From: Rhodocyclales bacterium GT-UBC
GTDB taxonomy: Bacteria; Pseudomonadota; Gammaproteobacteria; Burkholderiales; Rhodocyclaceae
Assembly (NCBI GenBank): GCA_003583745.1
Contig: QXPY01000008.1
Span: 1-64,000, forward strand
Reading direction: 5' to 3'
Length of the DNA stretch: 64,000 nt
Part shown: positions 33,765 through 44,132 of the stretch, one piece after another
Layout of the letters: each line of letters opens with the position of its first letter
Position numbering within the stretch: position 1 is the stretch's first letter
Made by a program: the position numbers and the translations under genes
The notes under the pieces: generated by a model
Databases searched by the model: none
The model's input: the letters and a program-made list of their open reading frames with translations, nothing else
What the model was told of the DNA's origin: nothing

Positions 33765-35900
33765 TCAGAACGCGTAGCGGGCGCTCAGGCCAAACAACCA
33801 GTTGCGGCCTGGTGCCGATTCGTAGAAGCGGCCATTGCCGTCGCCGACCACCACCGAGCCGACGTACTGGCGGTCGAAAACGTTGTCGAGACGGATAAAG
33901 CCGCGCAAGTTGAGCGGCCCAAGCTGCCGATCCAATCCGACACGCAGATTGGCGATGGCGTAGGACGGCGCCGCCTGCTGAGTGTTGCTGTCCTCGACAT
34001 AGACCTTGCTGCGGGCAATCGTCTCCACCGCGGCATGAAAGCCGCTGGCGGCATGTCGCCAGGCCAGTTCGCCGAACAGGGTATGGGTGGCGACGCCGGG
34101 CAGACGCTTGCCGGCATCGACCGCAGTCGCCACCCCGAGCACCGTCGTCGTGAAGGCCTCGTCGTAGCGGGCATCCAGTCCGGTATAGACCAGCCGGCTG
34201 GTGAAGCCGCCGCCCCAGCGGCTGTCGAGCGCTGCCTCAAGGCCGCGCCGCGTCGTCTGGCCGGCATTGCGATAGGCGGTACGGCCGCCGCTGCTCGAGG
34301 CGACGACCAGTTCGTCATTGGTCTTGATTTGGAACAACGCGACATCGAGCCGGCTATCGTCGCCGACATAGGCCTTGATACCGGTTTCCAGATGCGTGCT
34401 GGTCGCCGCCTTCAAGTCGTAACTAAAGCCGCCATTGCTGCCCGAGTAGAACAACTCGTTCAGGGTCGGCGTCTCGAAACCACGCGCTGCGCTGAAGTAA
34501 AGATTGACCGCCGGCGACAGCTTGTAGAGCACGGCAGCCATCGGCGTCGTCTGCTCGTAGCTGACGCTGCCGCTGTCGTTGCCGTTACCGGTTGCGATGT
34601 AGTGATCGTCCACCTTGAAGGCGACCCGACTGTGCCGAACGCCGCCATTGAAAGTCCAGCGCTCGCCCTGCCATTCGGCCTGGGCATACTGGTCGAAACT
34701 GGCGACGCGATCCTGCTCGTTGCGGCGCAGGGCGCCCTTGACGCCGAGCACGGTGGCGCTCAGGTAGTTTTCGTAGCCCTTGCGGTCATCGGTCGATTGT
34801 TCGTAATCGAAACCGACGGTGGTGGTCAGCTTGCCGCCGGCCAGCGCGAAGTTCCCGATCCACCGGCTCGCCAGGCCGGAGAAATCCCGGTCGAAGTCGA
34901 TGACGCCACCGGAGTGCTTGCGCACGGCGGCATTGGGAAGGGTGGAACCGGTGATCAGCTGGGCGGAACGGGGAATGGACTGATACTGGATCACCGAGCG
35001 CTGGCCGGCATAGGCCGATACCTGCACGGTCTGGTCGCCGAAGCGGCGCTCGTAGCTGAGGCCGCCCTGCATGTGGTCGATGGTCTTGCGCGTGTCGTAC
35101 TGCTCGGCAACGCTCTCCGAACCACGCGGATTGTTGCGGAAGGTGTTCCAGCTCTGGCCGAGCGGATCGTCGGCTTTCTGCGTGAAGCCATTGGCGACGA
35201 ACATCAGGCGGCTGTACTCGTCCGGCGCATAAGTCAGTTTGGCCGAGGTCTGATCGCGCTGGGCGCTGCTGTGGTCGCGATAGCCATCGGTGGCAAAGCG
35301 CGAGGCATCGAGCACGTACCCCAGGCCACCGGCTTCGCCCTGGGCGGCGACATCGGCCTTCCAGGTGCCGTAGCTGCCGGCCACGAAGCCGCCCTCGACA
35401 GTCGGTGCCCCCTTGCCGTCGGCGGTGAATAGCTGGATGACGCCGCCGGCATGATTGCCATAGACCGAGGACATCGGCCCGCGCATGACTTCAATGCGCT
35501 CCGCCCGATCGAGATTGAAACTCGCCGCCTGCCCCTGGCCGTCGGGCATCGAGGCCGGAATACCGTCGGCAACCAGGCGGATGCCGCGCACACCGAAGGC
35601 CGAACGGGCGCCGAAGCCGCGCGACGAGATTTGCAGGTCCTGCGCGTAGTTCTGGCGATTCTGCACCGAGATCCCGGGCACCGAGGCCAGCGCCTCGGAA
35701 GCGTTGACCCGCGCCTGATCGGCTCCGATCCGCGAGCTATCGACGACATCGACCGCCGCCGGGAGGTCGAAACTGTTGTGCTCGATCCGGCTACCGGTGA
35801 CGACCACCGGATCGAGCCGGGTTTCGACCGACTGGGCCAGCGCCAGACCAGGAAAAGCTGCAGCAAGCAGCAATACGACGGGTTTGGGATTTTGTCTCAT
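33765..35900 (-). CDS. TonB-dependent outer-membrane receptor
   Basis: A 711-residue receptor. The signal peptide ends ALAQS, a TonB box (DPVVVTGSR) follows, then the plug (about 40-160, with GFGARSAFGVRGIRLVADGIP and the VMRGPMSSVYGNHAGGVIQLF block) and a barrel ending WLFGLSARYAF. The plug style resembles receptors for iron or small metal chelates, but I cannot assign the substrate. The start ATG 35900 gives a clean signal peptide; the frame extends further upstream without one. It is monocistronic, bounded by a strong terminator, and divergent from a periplasmic binding protein gene 205 bases away. Confidence 0.88.
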   Translation of the reverse strand: MRQNPKPVVLLLAAAFPGLALAQSVETRLDPVVVTGSRIEHNSFDLPAAVDVVDSSRIGADQARVNASEALASVPGISVQNRQNYAQDLQISSRGFGARSAFGVRGIRLVADGIPASMPDGQGQAASFNLDRAERIEVMRGPMSSVYGNHAGGVIQLFTADGKGAPTVEGGFVAGSYGTWKADVAAQGEAGGLGYVLDASRFATDGYRDHSSAQRDQTSAKLTYAPDEYSRLMFVANGFTQKADDPLGQSWNTFRNNPRGSESVAEQYDTRKTIDHMQGGLSYERRFGDQTVQVSAYAGQRSVIQYQSIPRSAQLITGSTLPNAAVRKHSGGVIDFDRDFSGLASRWIGNFALAGGKLTTTVGFDYEQSTDDRKGYENYLSATVLGVKGALRRNEQDRVASFDQYAQAEWQGERWTFNGGVRHSRVAFKVDDHYIATGNGNDSGSVSYEQTTPMAAVLYKLSPAVNLYFSAARGFETPTLNELFYSGSNGGFSYDLKAATSTHLETGIKAYVGDDSRLDVALFQIKTNDELVVASSSGGRTAYRNAGQTTRRGLEAALDSRWGGGFTSRLVYTGLDARYDEAFTTTVLGVATAVDAGKRLPGVATHTLFGELAWRHAASGFHAAVETIARSKVYVEDSNTQQAAPSYAIANLRVGLDRQLGPLNLRGFIRLDNVFDRQYVGSVVVGDGNGRFYESAPGRNWLFGLSARYAF

Positions 35901-36105
35901 GATTTGATCTTTTTCTGTGTGTTTGAACCGGTCTTCCCAAGCAGCGGAAAAACGTCTCCGGTCAGTATTATTGCCGCCCCTTGGCACCAACGCCTCCGGG
36001 CATTCGTTAAATAAGCTTAGCGAAAATCATGAGATGGCGAGCGTTCTAGGGTGATGTGCCAACGCGTATACTTGTGCCGTCCCCGCATCATGCCCAGTAA
36101 AAATC

Positions 36106-37227
36106 ATGGATCGTCGTCAATTCCTCCAATCCGCCGCAGTGGCCTGCCTGATCGGGCCAGCCTGCCTGCTTTCCGCCCGCGCCGCGGACAACATCGTAAT
36201 CGGCCAATCCTGCCCATTGAGCGGCGTTTCCGCCGCCCTGGGCCGCGAATTCCAGCGCGGCGCCAATCTGTGGTTCAACAACCTCAACAAAAAAGGCGGC
36301 ATCCGCGGCCAACGTATCGAATTGATCAGTCTCGACGACGGCTATGAACCTGAACGCGCGGCGAAAAATACCGAGTTGCTGATCGGCAAGCACAATGCCG
36401 TCGCCCTCTTCGGCTACGTCGGCACGCCAACCAGCAACGCCGCCCGGCCGCTATTCGAGCGCGAAGGCGTCCCCTTTGTCGCCCCCTTCACCGGCGCCCA
36501 AAGCCTGCGCACAGCGGACTCGACGCTGATCTTCAACATCCGCGCCTCCTACGACGAAGAAACCGACCGCCTGATTCGCCATTTCGCCACCGTCGGGCAA
36601 AAGCGCATCGGCATCGCCTATCAGGACGACGCTTATGGCAAGGCCGGCCTGGAAGGGCTGGAGGCTGCCGCACGCCAGCATGGCGCAACGATCACGGCGC
36701 GCACCACACTGGTCCGCAACTCGACCGATGTCCAGGCTGCAGCCCAGGCCCTGCTCAAGGCCGGTCCGGTCGATGCGCTGATCATCATCTCCTCCTACGC
36801 ACCGACCGCAGCCCTCATCAAAGCCTTGCGCGGAGCCGGCTACTACGCCAGTTTTGCCACCCTCTCCTTCGTCGGCTCATCGGCCCTGGTCGACGCCATG
36901 GGCAAGGATGCCGAAGGTATCATCGTCTGCGAAGTGGTACCCTGGGGCAACGAACCGGTCGTCGGCGAGTTCCGCAAGATGCTGAGCCAGGCCGAGCCGG
37001 AAACCAAGCCGACGCATACCGCGCTCGAAGGCTTCATCGCCGCCAAGGCAATGAGCCTCGCCCTGGAACGTAGCAAATCGATCTCGCGCAGCGAACTCAA
37101 ATCGACCCTCTCGCAACTCAAGGTCGACATCGGCGGATTCCGCGTCGATTTCGTGGACCGCCAGCAGAAAAGCCGCCGTTTCACCGACGTCGTGATGCTG
37201 AAGAAAAGCGGCCAGGTGATCAGCTGA
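36106..37227 (+). CDS. Branched-chain amino acid-type ABC substrate-binding protein (orphan)
   Basis: A 373-residue type I periplasmic binding protein. It has a Tat-like N-terminus (MDRRQFLQSAAVACL) and a signal ending SARA. The mature start IVIGQSCPLSGVSAALGREF and the block GIAYQDDAYGKAGLEGLE match the LivK/Peripla_BP_6 family. No permease or ATPase genes are adjacent, so it may serve a transporter elsewhere or act as a sensory binding protein. It is followed by a thioredoxin-like gene after 55 bases. Confidence 0.85.
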   Translation: MDRRQFLQSAAVACLIGPACLLSARAADNIVIGQSCPLSGVSAALGREFQRGANLWFNNLNKKGGIRGQRIELISLDDGYEPERAAKNTELLIGKHNAVALFGYVGTPTSNAARPLFEREGVPFVAPFTGAQSLRTADSTLIFNIRASYDEETDRLIRHFATVGQKRIGIAYQDDAYGKAGLEGLEAAARQHGATITARTTLVRNSTDVQAAAQALLKAGPVDALIIISSYAPTAALIKALRGAGYYASFATLSFVGSSALVDAMGKDAEGIIVCEVVPWGNEPVVGEFRKMLSQAEPETKPTHTALEGFIAAKAMSLALERSKSISRSELKSTLSQLKVDIGGFRVDFVDRQQKSRRFTDVVMLKKSGQVIS

Positions 37228-37282
37228 AGGGCTCCTGCGGCTCTGTCGGGAACCGACGGCCGGTGCCGGCGTCGAACCTGAC

Positions 37283-37618
37283 ATGAACGACGACTACACC
37301 CCCGACAGCCCGAGCCGGGCCGAAATCGACGCCCTGCCCGGCGTCACGCTGCTCGAATTCGGCACCGGCTGGTGCGGCCATTGCCGGGCCGCCCAACCGC
37401 TGATTGGCGCAGCCCTGGCGCAAGCCCCGGCAGTACGCCACCTGAAAATCGAGGATGGCCCGGGACGCCGGCTGGGCCGTTCGTTTCGCGTCAAGCTCTG
37501 GCCGACGCTGATCGTCCTCCGCGAGGGCCGCGAAATCGCCCGCCTGGTCCGCCCCGACGATCCGCACGAGCTGGCCGAAATCCTCCATCGCCCCCCATCG
37601 CCCACGCAATCGGCATGA
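37283..37618 (+). CDS. Thioredoxin-family protein
   Basis: A 111-residue cytoplasmic protein with a thioredoxin core: LLEFGTGWCGHCRAAQPLI carries the redox site WCGHC, and LWPTLIVLREGREIARLVRP holds the cis-proline. The Gly-His pair between the cysteines differs from the Gly-Pro of canonical thioredoxin and is closer to PDI, implying a less reducing potential. There is no signal peptide. It probably belongs to a short plus-strand unit from the binding-protein gene. Confidence 0.88.
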   Translation: MNDDYTPDSPSRAEIDALPGVTLLEFGTGWCGHCRAAQPLIGAALAQAPAVRHLKIEDGPGRRLGRSFRVKLWPTLIVLREGREIARLVRPDDPHELAEILHRPPSPTQSA

Positions 37619-37692
37619 ACCAAAGCGCCGGCTGACACTCAAATTTCGGCGTGGCCGATTCAGGCCAGTACGCCATTTGGGGGAGAACAGCC

Positions 37693-38220
37693 ATGCCGGA
37701 AATACCGCCTGCCGTCGAATGCCTGCTCACCGACTGGTTTCGCCGCGCCCGCGAAAGCCAGTTCATCCATTACGAATGCGGCGTCTGGTACGGTCGTCTC
37801 AACTACCTGCTCGGGATTCCCACCATCGTCCTGTCCACTGCCGTCGGCACCGCCGTTTTCGCTTCGCTGGAAACCAATGCCACCGGTAACGAACGTATCG
37901 CCGTCGGACTGGTCAGCATTCTGGCCGCCGTCCTCGCCAGCCTGCAAACCTTCCTGCGCTTTTCAGAACGAGCCGACCAGCACCGCCTGAGCGGTTCCGG
38001 CTACGGGGCAATCCGGCGCGCGATGGAATTCCTGCGCACCTTCCCGCCGGCCGAAGCAGCCGCCCTGCAGGAAGCCGTCACCGCCATCAAGACCGAAATG
38101 GACAAACTCGCCGCGGATGCACCGCCCGTACCTTCCCGCCTGAAGAAGAAACTGGATAATGAGATCAAGCGGCAAGCGCATGACCGGATATTCCACGTTC
38201 CGGCCAAAACGGAGCGCTGA
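37693..38220 (+). CDS. SLATT-domain two-helix membrane protein
   Basis: A 175-residue protein with an N-terminal helix, two closely spaced transmembrane helices (about residues 36-58 and 69-90), and a cytoplasmic helical C-terminus with SGSGYGAIRRAMEFL followed by charged coiled-coil sequence. This is the layout of SLATT domains, membrane effectors associated with SMODS nucleotidyltransferases and SLOG sensors in predicted defence systems. No such partner is encoded nearby, so this is a solitary SLATT protein. GGGAGA lies 6 bases before ATG 37693. Confidence 0.7.
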   Translation: MPEIPPAVECLLTDWFRRARESQFIHYECGVWYGRLNYLLGIPTIVLSTAVGTAVFASLETNATGNERIAVGLVSILAAVLASLQTFLRFSERADQHRLSGSGYGAIRRAMEFLRTFPPAEAAALQEAVTAIKTEMDKLAADAPPVPSRLKKKLDNEIKRQAHDRIFHVPAKTER

Positions 38221-38256
38221 GCGTCCTTCCCTTTCCACCAGCCTTCCGGATCTGCA

Positions 38257-38715
38257 ATGCGTTTCTTCCTGCTATTTCTCCACCTGAGCGGTGCCATTGT
38301 CTGGGTTGGCGGCATGTTTTTCGCCCATTTCTGTCTGCGCCCGGTCGCCACCGCACAATTGCCGCCCCCACAACGCCTGCCCCTGCTGGCCGGGGTGCTT
38401 GGACGATTTTTCGCGGTCGTGCTGTTCGCCATCGCCGCCATCTTCATCTCCGGTATCGCCAGCATTCACGGCGCCGGCCTGGCCCGGCTACCCCTTCACT
38501 GGCACTTGATGATGGGCCTGGGGCTGGTCATGGCCATCATTTTCGCCGTTATCCTTGGTCTGTTCTTCCCCCGCCTCAAAGCGGGCGTGGCCGAACAGAA
38601 CTGGCCGGCAGCCGGGGCCGCGATGAACCGCATCCGGCAACTGGTCGCCACCAACCTCCTGCTCGGCATCTGCACCGTCGCCATCGCCACCCTGGGCAGC
38701 CTGTTCGCCGCCTGA
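38257..38715 (+). CDS. CopD-family-like four-helix membrane protein
   Basis: A 152-residue protein with four transmembrane helices. The opening FFLLFLHLSGAIVWVGGMFFAHF, with a His in the first helix, and the later LHWHLMMGLGLVMAIIF resemble the CopD/DUF4149-type membrane proteins associated with copper import or heme binding. It lies 36 bases after the SLATT gene on the same strand and may be co-transcribed. Function is not established by sequence alone. Confidence 0.72.
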   Translation: MRFFLLFLHLSGAIVWVGGMFFAHFCLRPVATAQLPPPQRLPLLAGVLGRFFAVVLFAIAAIFISGIASIHGAGLARLPLHWHLMMGLGLVMAIIFAVILGLFFPRLKAGVAEQNWPAAGAAMNRIRQLVATNLLLGICTVAIATLGSLFAA

Positions 38716-38738
38716 ACAGCGCGGGCGAAAGGCCCCGG

Positions 38739-39623
38739 CTAGGCCCATACCAGCGAACATTCCGCCACCCAGCCCAAGGCCTTGATGCAGGCCCGCGACA
38801 TGCTCGGCAAGTTCAGGGCATTGGTGCTGCCGTGAACCGGCAGCCAGGTGGCATCCGGCCAGGCCCGATGGAGTTTTTCGGCACTCGCCGGCAGGCACAA
38901 GGGATCGGCCATGCCTTGCACGATGACCAGTGGTACATGGCGCAACTGTTCGATGCCGGCCAGCAATTGCCCGGCCGCCAGGAAGCTGTCCCGCCGCAGG
39001 TAATGCAGGCGGATACGCAGGGCCGCAAGCTGGCCCGGGCCGGGCGCGGCAGGCAGCGGCGCCAATCCGGCCAGCCTGCGTTCATGGTTCAGCCAGCGAT
39101 GTGCAGCCTGTTGCGCCGCAGCCGGATCGCCTTCCAGCACCCCGGCGGCACATTGCCGGAAAAGACTTTCGTCGGCGAGACAGGCCGGCAACTCGGCCTG
39201 CTGGCCGAGAAAGACGCCACCCAGCACCAAGCCAAGCAGACGCTCCGGATAGAGCCGCGCGTAAGCCAGTCCCAGCAGGCAGCCCCAGCCATGGCCGAAA
39301 ACGATCCAGGCGGTGATGCCGAGTGCCTCGCGCACATACTCCAGGTCGAGTACCAGGTCGGCCGTCGTGTTGTTGTCGACTTCGCCTTGTGGCTGGCTAT
39401 GTCCGGCACCGCGTTGATCGATCATGATCAGGCGGAAGCGCGCCGGGTCGAAAAGACGGCGATCTTCCGCCCGACACCCCTCGCCCGGTCCGTCGTGCAG
39501 GAAGACCACCGGCAAGCCATCGACCGCGCCGCTTTCCTCGACATGCAGCGAATGTCCGTCGCCGACCGCCATCTGGCGGACGTAGCGCGGCTGGATCGGC
39601 GGAAAAAGATGCGACTCCGGCAT
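38739..39623 (-). CDS. Proline iminopeptidase-like alpha/beta-hydrolase lacking its nucleophile
   Basis: A 294-residue alpha/beta-hydrolase that aligns along its length with prolyl aminopeptidases: LHDGPGEGC (usually HGGPGGGC), MIDQRGAGHSQPQG, and NNTTADLVLDLEYVREALGI. At the nucleophile elbow the family has GGSWGS; here it is GHGWGC at residues 110-115, so the catalytic Ser is Gly112. The catalytic His region near the C-terminus (usually AGHS) reads VHGSTN and is also not conserved. It is likely a binding protein or pseudoenzyme. Its ATG shares a base with the stop of the LuxR regulator gene (TGATG), making it the last cistron of the quinoprotein-linked operon. Confidence 0.8.
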   Translation of the reverse strand: MPESHLFPPIQPRYVRQMAVGDGHSLHVEESGAVDGLPVVFLHDGPGEGCRAEDRRLFDPARFRLIMIDQRGAGHSQPQGEVDNNTTADLVLDLEYVREALGITAWIVFGHGWGCLLGLAYARLYPERLLGLVLGGVFLGQQAELPACLADESLFRQCAAGVLEGDPAAAQQAAHRWLNHERRLAGLAPLPAAPGPGQLAALRIRLHYLRRDSFLAAGQLLAGIEQLRHVPLVIVQGMADPLCLPASAEKLHRAWPDATWLPVHGSTNALNLPSMSRACIKALGWVAECSLVWA

Positions 39624-40270
39624 CAGGCTTCGAGCAAGCCGTTACGCATCGCCACCAGGGTCAGCTCGGCGGCATTCTGCACATTGAGCTTTTGCTTGAT
39701 GTGATAGAGGTGGGTGCCGATCGTACTTGGACTAAGCGAGAACGCCGCCGCCACGTCATTGACCGAACGCCCTTCGGCCAGCTTGAGGAAAACCGCCAAC
39801 TCCTTTTCGGTCAGGCTCTCGACCGGATTGCCCGAGCCCGACAGCTGGGCCAGGGCGACGGCCTGCGCCAGTTCCGGGTCGAGATAACGCTGGTCGCCCG
39901 CCACCCTGCCCACCGCCCGCAGGAATTCCTCCGGTGCCGCCCGCTTGCACAGGTAGCCACGCGCCCCCAGGCGCAGCGCCCGCACCGGCACGACATCATC
40001 GTGGTGAGCCGACAGCATCAGCACCCTGGCCCGCGCATCCCAGGCGAGCAGCCGCTCAAGGGCAGCCAAGCCGCCGATGCCCGGCATCGAGACATCCATC
40101 ACCACCACGTCGGGGTTCGATTCGGCATAGAGGCGCACCGCACTCTCGCCGTTGTCGGCCTCGGCCACCACGGTCGCCCCGGCGCTTTCGAGCAGCAGGC
40201 GAAACCCCAGCCGGACCATGGCATGGTCGTCGGCCAACACGATGCGCTTGCCTTGCAGAGCCTGATTCAT
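39623..40270 (-). CDS. LuxR/NarL-family response regulator
   Basis: A 215-residue regulator with a receiver domain (phospho-acceptor Asp in VVVMDVSMPGIGG) and a C-terminal LuxR helix-turn-helix (LTEKELAVFLKLAEGRSVNDVAAAFSLS and onward). It pairs with the histidine kinase encoded just upstream, whose stop overlaps this ATG as ATGA. The longer frame upstream lies inside the kinase gene and is rejected. By analogy with PedR2, ExaE and ErbR, LuxR-type regulators that control PQQ alcohol dehydrogenases, its targets may include the two dehydrogenase genes here; that is inference. Confidence 0.94.
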   Translation of the reverse strand: MNQALQGKRIVLADDHAMVRLGFRLLLESAGATVVAEADNGESAVRLYAESNPDVVVMDVSMPGIGGLAALERLLAWDARARVLMLSAHHDDVVPVRALRLGARGYLCKRAAPEEFLRAVGRVAGDQRYLDPELAQAVALAQLSGSGNPVESLTEKELAVFLKLAEGRSVNDVAAAFSLSPSTIGTHLYHIKQKLNVQNAAELTLVAMRNGLLEA

Positions 40271-41649
40271 GCGATTTCCTCCCGTTCCCGATTGGCTGCC
40301 AGCGGCAGCCGGATATTCAGACAAAAACCGCCGCCGGCCGGCAGGCCGACAGCCATTTCACCGCCCAGCGCGGCCACCCGTTCGGCCATCGCCCGCAAGC
40401 CGAAGCCGCAGCCGGGATGGCGGGCCGCCGGCAGTTCGGCCGGGACTGGTCCGACACCGTTGTCGGTCAGCCTGAAATCCAGGCTGTCGGCGTGCCGTCG
40501 TATGATCAATTCAACCCGGCTGGCTGCGGCATGACGAGCGACATTGGTCAGCCCCTCCTGCGCCATCCGGAGCACGACCTGGGCCGTGGCATCGGGCAGC
40601 GGGCTGGCGCCCAGTTCAAGCGTACTGTCCAGCTCCACCGTGTCGTGCTGCAGGCGCCAGGCGGCCAGCAATTTCTGCAGGCCGGCCGCCAAGCCGCTCC
40701 CCGCGACCGGTTGCAAATGCTGCAAGATCCGGCGCACGCCGTCCTGCATTTCCCCGGTCACCGCAACGATGCCCTGGGCCGGCACGTGCAGCGCCGGCTG
40801 CTCGGCCGAACGCTGGACGATGGCGCCGGCCAGCGCCCGTACCGCAGTAATGCCCTGGGCCAGTTCGTCGTGCAATTCGCGGGCGATCTGCTGCCGTTCT
40901 GCTTCGAGCCGGGCCTGCATGTGCTCGGCCACCTCGCGCTCGGTTTCCAGGCGAACGTTCTCGTCGACTGCCGCTGCCAGGCGATCGGCCATGCCGTTGA
41001 AGGCCCGCGACAGGCGGCCCAGTTCGGGCGCCGGAAAGACCGGCAGGCGGGTATCGAAGCGGCCGCGCCCGGTCCGGTCGAGGGCCTGCATGACCAGGCC
41101 GAGCGGGCGCAACGCGCGGTCCAGCGCCTGTTCCGTCGCCAGGAACAACAAGGCGAGCGCCGCCAATGCCCAGCCCGCCATCGCTCGCAGATCGTCCCAG
41201 GCGTCGACCAGGGAACGCGACGCATCGGGGTGCAGTACCAACTGCAGTTCGCCGAAACGCAAGAGACGATCCTCGAATTGCGGCGCCAGCAACGCGGCAA
41301 ACCACTCGGGCACGCTGCGTCCGGCCTTGTAGGTCGGCGGCGGTGAGCGATAGAGCAGGCGGCCGTCGGCGGCCTGCACCTCCAGTTCGTTGGCACGAAT
41401 GCGCCCTAAAGGCCGCAGCACCGCAAGCAGGCGCGTTGGCTGTTCGGCCTCCGGCACACTGCGCAACTCGCCGGTCAGCGCCTGCAGCCATTGCACCGAA
41501 ACCCGCGTCGCCGCCTCGACCTCTTCGTGGATGCCGCCGCGTGCGCCATGCAGCCAGAGGGCGGCCAGCGCCAGCAGCAGGCTGGCGGCCAGCCCGGTCA
41601 GCACCAGGCTGATCCGGGTGTGCAGGCTCAGGACCGGGCGCCGCATCAT
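40267..41649 (-). CDS. NarX/DesK-type sensor histidine kinase
   Basis: A 460-residue inner-membrane kinase. A first transmembrane helix (about 10-32) is followed by a periplasmic domain of about 120 residues, a second helix (about 155-175), a HAMP-like linker, a HisKA_3 domain with the phospho-acceptor in [16 protein letters not shown], and an ATPase domain ([37 protein letters not shown]). The periplasmic domain has no recognisable metal-binding cluster. Its ATG overlaps the receptor stop (ATGATG), so it is translated with the TonB receptor, which suggests it senses the receptor's cargo or its effect. Confidence 0.93.
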   Translation of the reverse strand: MMRRPVLSLHTRISLVLTGLAASLLLALAALWLHGARGGIHEEVEAATRVSVQWLQALTGELRSVPEAEQPTRLLAVLRPLGRIRANELEVQAADGRLLYRSPPPTYKAGRSVPEWFAALLAPQFEDRLLRFGELQLVLHPDASRSLVDAWDDLRAMAGWALAALALLFLATEQALDRALRPLGLVMQALDRTGRGRFDTRLPVFPAPELGRLSRAFNGMADRLAAAVDENVRLETEREVAEHMQARLEAERQQIARELHDELAQGITAVRALAGAIVQRSAEQPALHVPAQGIVAVTGEMQDGVRRILQHLQPVAGSGLAAGLQKLLAAWRLQHDTVELDSTLELGASPLPDATAQVVLRMAQEGLTNVARHAAASRVELIIRRHADSLDFRLTDNGVGPVPAELPAARHPGCGFGLRAMAERVAALGGEMAVGLPAGGGFCLNIRLPLAANREREEIA

Positions 41650-44132
41650 TTTCCGAACTCGTAGCGCACGCCGACCCAACCGGTGCGCGGTGCCCCCGGC
41701 GCCAGGAAGGTCGAGCTGACCAAGGGATACTCGCCGCCGACCGCGGCGAACGGCCGGGCGACGAAATTGCCGCCGGCGCCAAAGCCGGTGGCGCCGAGTT
41801 GGGCGGCGGTCGAATACTCGCGGTCGAACAGGTTGTTGATCTGGGCGAAGAAGCTCAGTTGCCGGTTGGCCCGGTATTTCGCGCCGAGATCGAAGATCGC
41901 GTAGCCGCCGCTCTTGCCGCTGCCAAGGTAGTAGGTGCCGTCGGCCTGGTGCTGGTTGTTTTCATTGCCCCGGGCAAAGCTGCCCGACACCGCCTGCATG
42001 CCCAGGCCGAGCGACCAGGCGCCGTTGATGCGCCAGGCGGCATGGGCTTTGAACAGGTGCTTGGGGATCAGCGGCATGCGGTCGCCCGGACGAATCGCGA
42101 TGTTGCCGTCCAGCCCCTTGCTGCTCGCATCGCTGCTGCTGTTGGCGGCGCCATTGACCGTCTCGGCGCTCTGGAAAGTGGCATCGAGATAGGTGTAATT
42201 GACGCCCCAGTCGAAGTCGCCGAGGCTGCTGTCCAGCCCTAGTTCGATGCCCTGGCGACGGGTCTTGCCGAAGTTCTTGAAATAGCCGTAGCCGGCCTGG
42301 TTGTCGGCAACGAACAGGATGTCATCCTGGTTCTCGGCCCTGAACAGGCCGGCGTTCCACTGCGTCTTCGCACCCAGCACGCCGCGCAGGCCGGCTTCCC
42401 AGGTCTTGGTGACGACCTGCTTGAGCGGCGGATCGCCGGCCATCGCATTAGGCAGTTTGCAGGGGTTGGCCGGGTCGGCGCAGCCCAGCTCGATGGTGGT
42501 CGGCGTCCGGCTGCCTTCGTTGTAGGCGGCATAGACATTGAGCGCCCGGCTCGGCGTGACGCTCAGGCCGATGGCCGGATTGAAGCGGCTGAAACGATGG
42601 TCGCCGTCGAGCGAACCGCTGCCGCCGCCAGGGTTGAGCTGATCGCGATTATCGATCCGCGTCTCGTTGTAGCGCCCGGACAGCGTCAGGTGCCAGATTT
42701 CCGCCATCGTCAGCGTATCGGTGGCGTAGACGCTCCAGGTCCGGCTGCGACCGCGCAGATCGACCCGGCTGTCGATCGGGTTGCCGTTGTCGTCCAGTTC
42801 GCTGCCGTCGGCATAGAAGTTGACCGGCGTGATGCTGCGGTCGGCATTCAGGTAACCGAACTGGGCCGACTGGCTAAAGCGCACCCGGCTGGCGTCGTAG
42901 CCGCCGCCGGCGGTGAACTGGTTCTTCATCCCGGCCAGTTTGCCGAAATAGGAGAACTGGCCGGACAGGCCGTAATTCTCCTGCCGCGTCTCGGTACGGT
43001 TGATCAGCCCGTTGCACTTCTCGGCCGGCTCGTCGGCGAGCAGCACGTTGGCAATGCAGCGCCAGTACGGGAACGGCGTGTTGGCGGCGGTCGCCCCACT
43101 GCTCGGGAAGCCGCTGTAGCCGGCCTTGGCCAGCGCCGTGCGCTCGGCAGCGCTGGGCTGGTACACCGACTGGTCGAGCGCATCCTCGTTGATATCGCCG
43201 TTGTAGGTGGTGCTGCGGATCTTCCGGTAATAGGCGTTGCCGGAGAGCAGCAGGTCGTCGCTAACGCTGTGCTTGCCGGCCAGATTGAGCGAGAAGGCGT
43301 TATTGCGGGTCTCGTCCGGCTTGGTGTAGACGCTGCTGTAGTCGCTGCCGAGCAGGCGCTGCTCCTGCAGGCCGTTGCCGGTCAGCTTGTTGCCGGCCAC
43401 CGCCAGGCTGAGCGAGAGATCGGTTTTGGCGTCCATCCAGCCCAGCTTGCCGAACCACTGGCGGACGTCGGACGGCGAATCGTCGCGCCAGCCGTTCTCC
43501 CGGAACAGGTTACCGGTGGTGAACCAGTGCAGGCCCTTGTCGTTGTGGCCGCCGATCTCGAATTCCACCGAACGCCGCTGGTAACTGCCGTAGGTCGCCT
43601 GGATCGCCGCACCGGGGTGGCTGTAACCATCCTTGGTCTGCAGCGCCAGGGCGCCGCCCAGCGTGTTCAGCCCGAACACCGGATTGGAGCCGGGCATCAG
43701 GCTGAGCGAGGCAATGGCCGAGCGCGGGATCAGGTCCCAGCTCACCACGTCGCCGAAGGGCTGATTCTGCCGCACCCCGTCGAGATAGACCGACAGGCCC
43801 TGCGGCGTACCGAGCAGCGGCGAGGCGGTAAAGCCGCGGTAATTGACGTCGGGCTGGAAGGGATTGTTCTGCACCTCGTTGATGAAGACGCTGCCCAGCC
43901 GCCGGATCATCAGGTCAGGCAGATTGAGGTTGGCGGCATCCTCCAGGTCGCGGCTCTTCGCCGTCTGGACGTTGCCGGCAATCTGTTCGCGGGCCAGGCC
44001 GACGCCTGGCAAGGGCGTCGTGCCGATGACCTCGACCTTCTCCATTTCCAGTAGCGGCGCGGCCACAACTGGGCCGAAAGCGGTAGCCAACGCCAGGGCC
44101 AGCGTCGTGCGGGGCAGGTTTTGTCTCTTCAT
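41646..44132 (-). CDS. TonB-dependent receptor linked to the quinoprotein cluster
   Basis: An 828-residue outer-membrane receptor. The signal peptide ends GPVVAAP, a TonB box-like [11 protein letters not shown] follows, then a plug (about 50-170, with [24 protein letters not shown] and [19 protein letters not shown]) and a large barrel ending [10 protein letters not shown]. It is embedded between a dedicated tonB and a two-component system, with four-base overlaps on both sides, downstream of quinoprotein relay genes. Transport of a metal chelate (lanthanophore, copper or iron) or of PQQ itself are candidate roles; sequence cannot decide. The frame extending further upstream covers tonB and is spurious. 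Confidence 0.9.
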   Translation of the reverse strand: MKRQNLPRTTLALALATAFGPVVAAPLLEMEKVEVIGTTPLPGVGLAREQIAGNVQTAKSRDLEDAANLNLPDLMIRRLGSVFINEVQNNPFQPDVNYRGFTASPLLGTPQGLSVYLDGVRQNQPFGDVVSWDLIPRSAIASLSLMPGSNPVFGLNTLGGALALQTKDGYSHPGAAIQATYGSYQRRSVEFEIGGHNDKGLHWFTTGNLFRENGWRDDSPSDVRQWFGKLGWMDAKTDLSLSLAVAGNKLTGNGLQEQRLLGSDYSSVYTKPDETRNNAFSLNLAGKHSVSDDLLLSGNAYYRKIRSTTYNGDINEDALDQSVYQPSAAERTALAKAGYSGFPSSGATAANTPFPYWRCIANVLLADEPAEKCNGLINRTETRQENYGLSGQFSYFGKLAGMKNQFTAGGGYDASRVRFSQSAQFGYLNADRSITPVNFYADGSELDDNGNPIDSRVDLRGRSRTWSVYATDTLTMAEIWHLTLSGRYNETRIDNRDQLNPGGGSGSLDGDHRFSRFNPAIGLSVTPSRALNVYAAYNEGSRTPTTIELGCADPANPCKLPNAMAGDPPLKQVVTKTWEAGLRGVLGAKTQWNAGLFRAENQDDILFVADNQAGYGYFKNFGKTRRQGIELGLDSSLGDFDWGVNYTYLDATFQSAETVNGAANSSSDASSKGLDGNIAIRPGDRMPLIPKHLFKAHAAWRINGAWSLGLGMQAVSGSFARGNENNQHQADGTYYLGSGKSGGYAIFDLGAKYRANRQLSFFAQINNLFDREYSTAAQLGATGFGAGGNFVARPFAAVGGEYPLVSSTFLAPGAPRTGWVGVRYEFGK

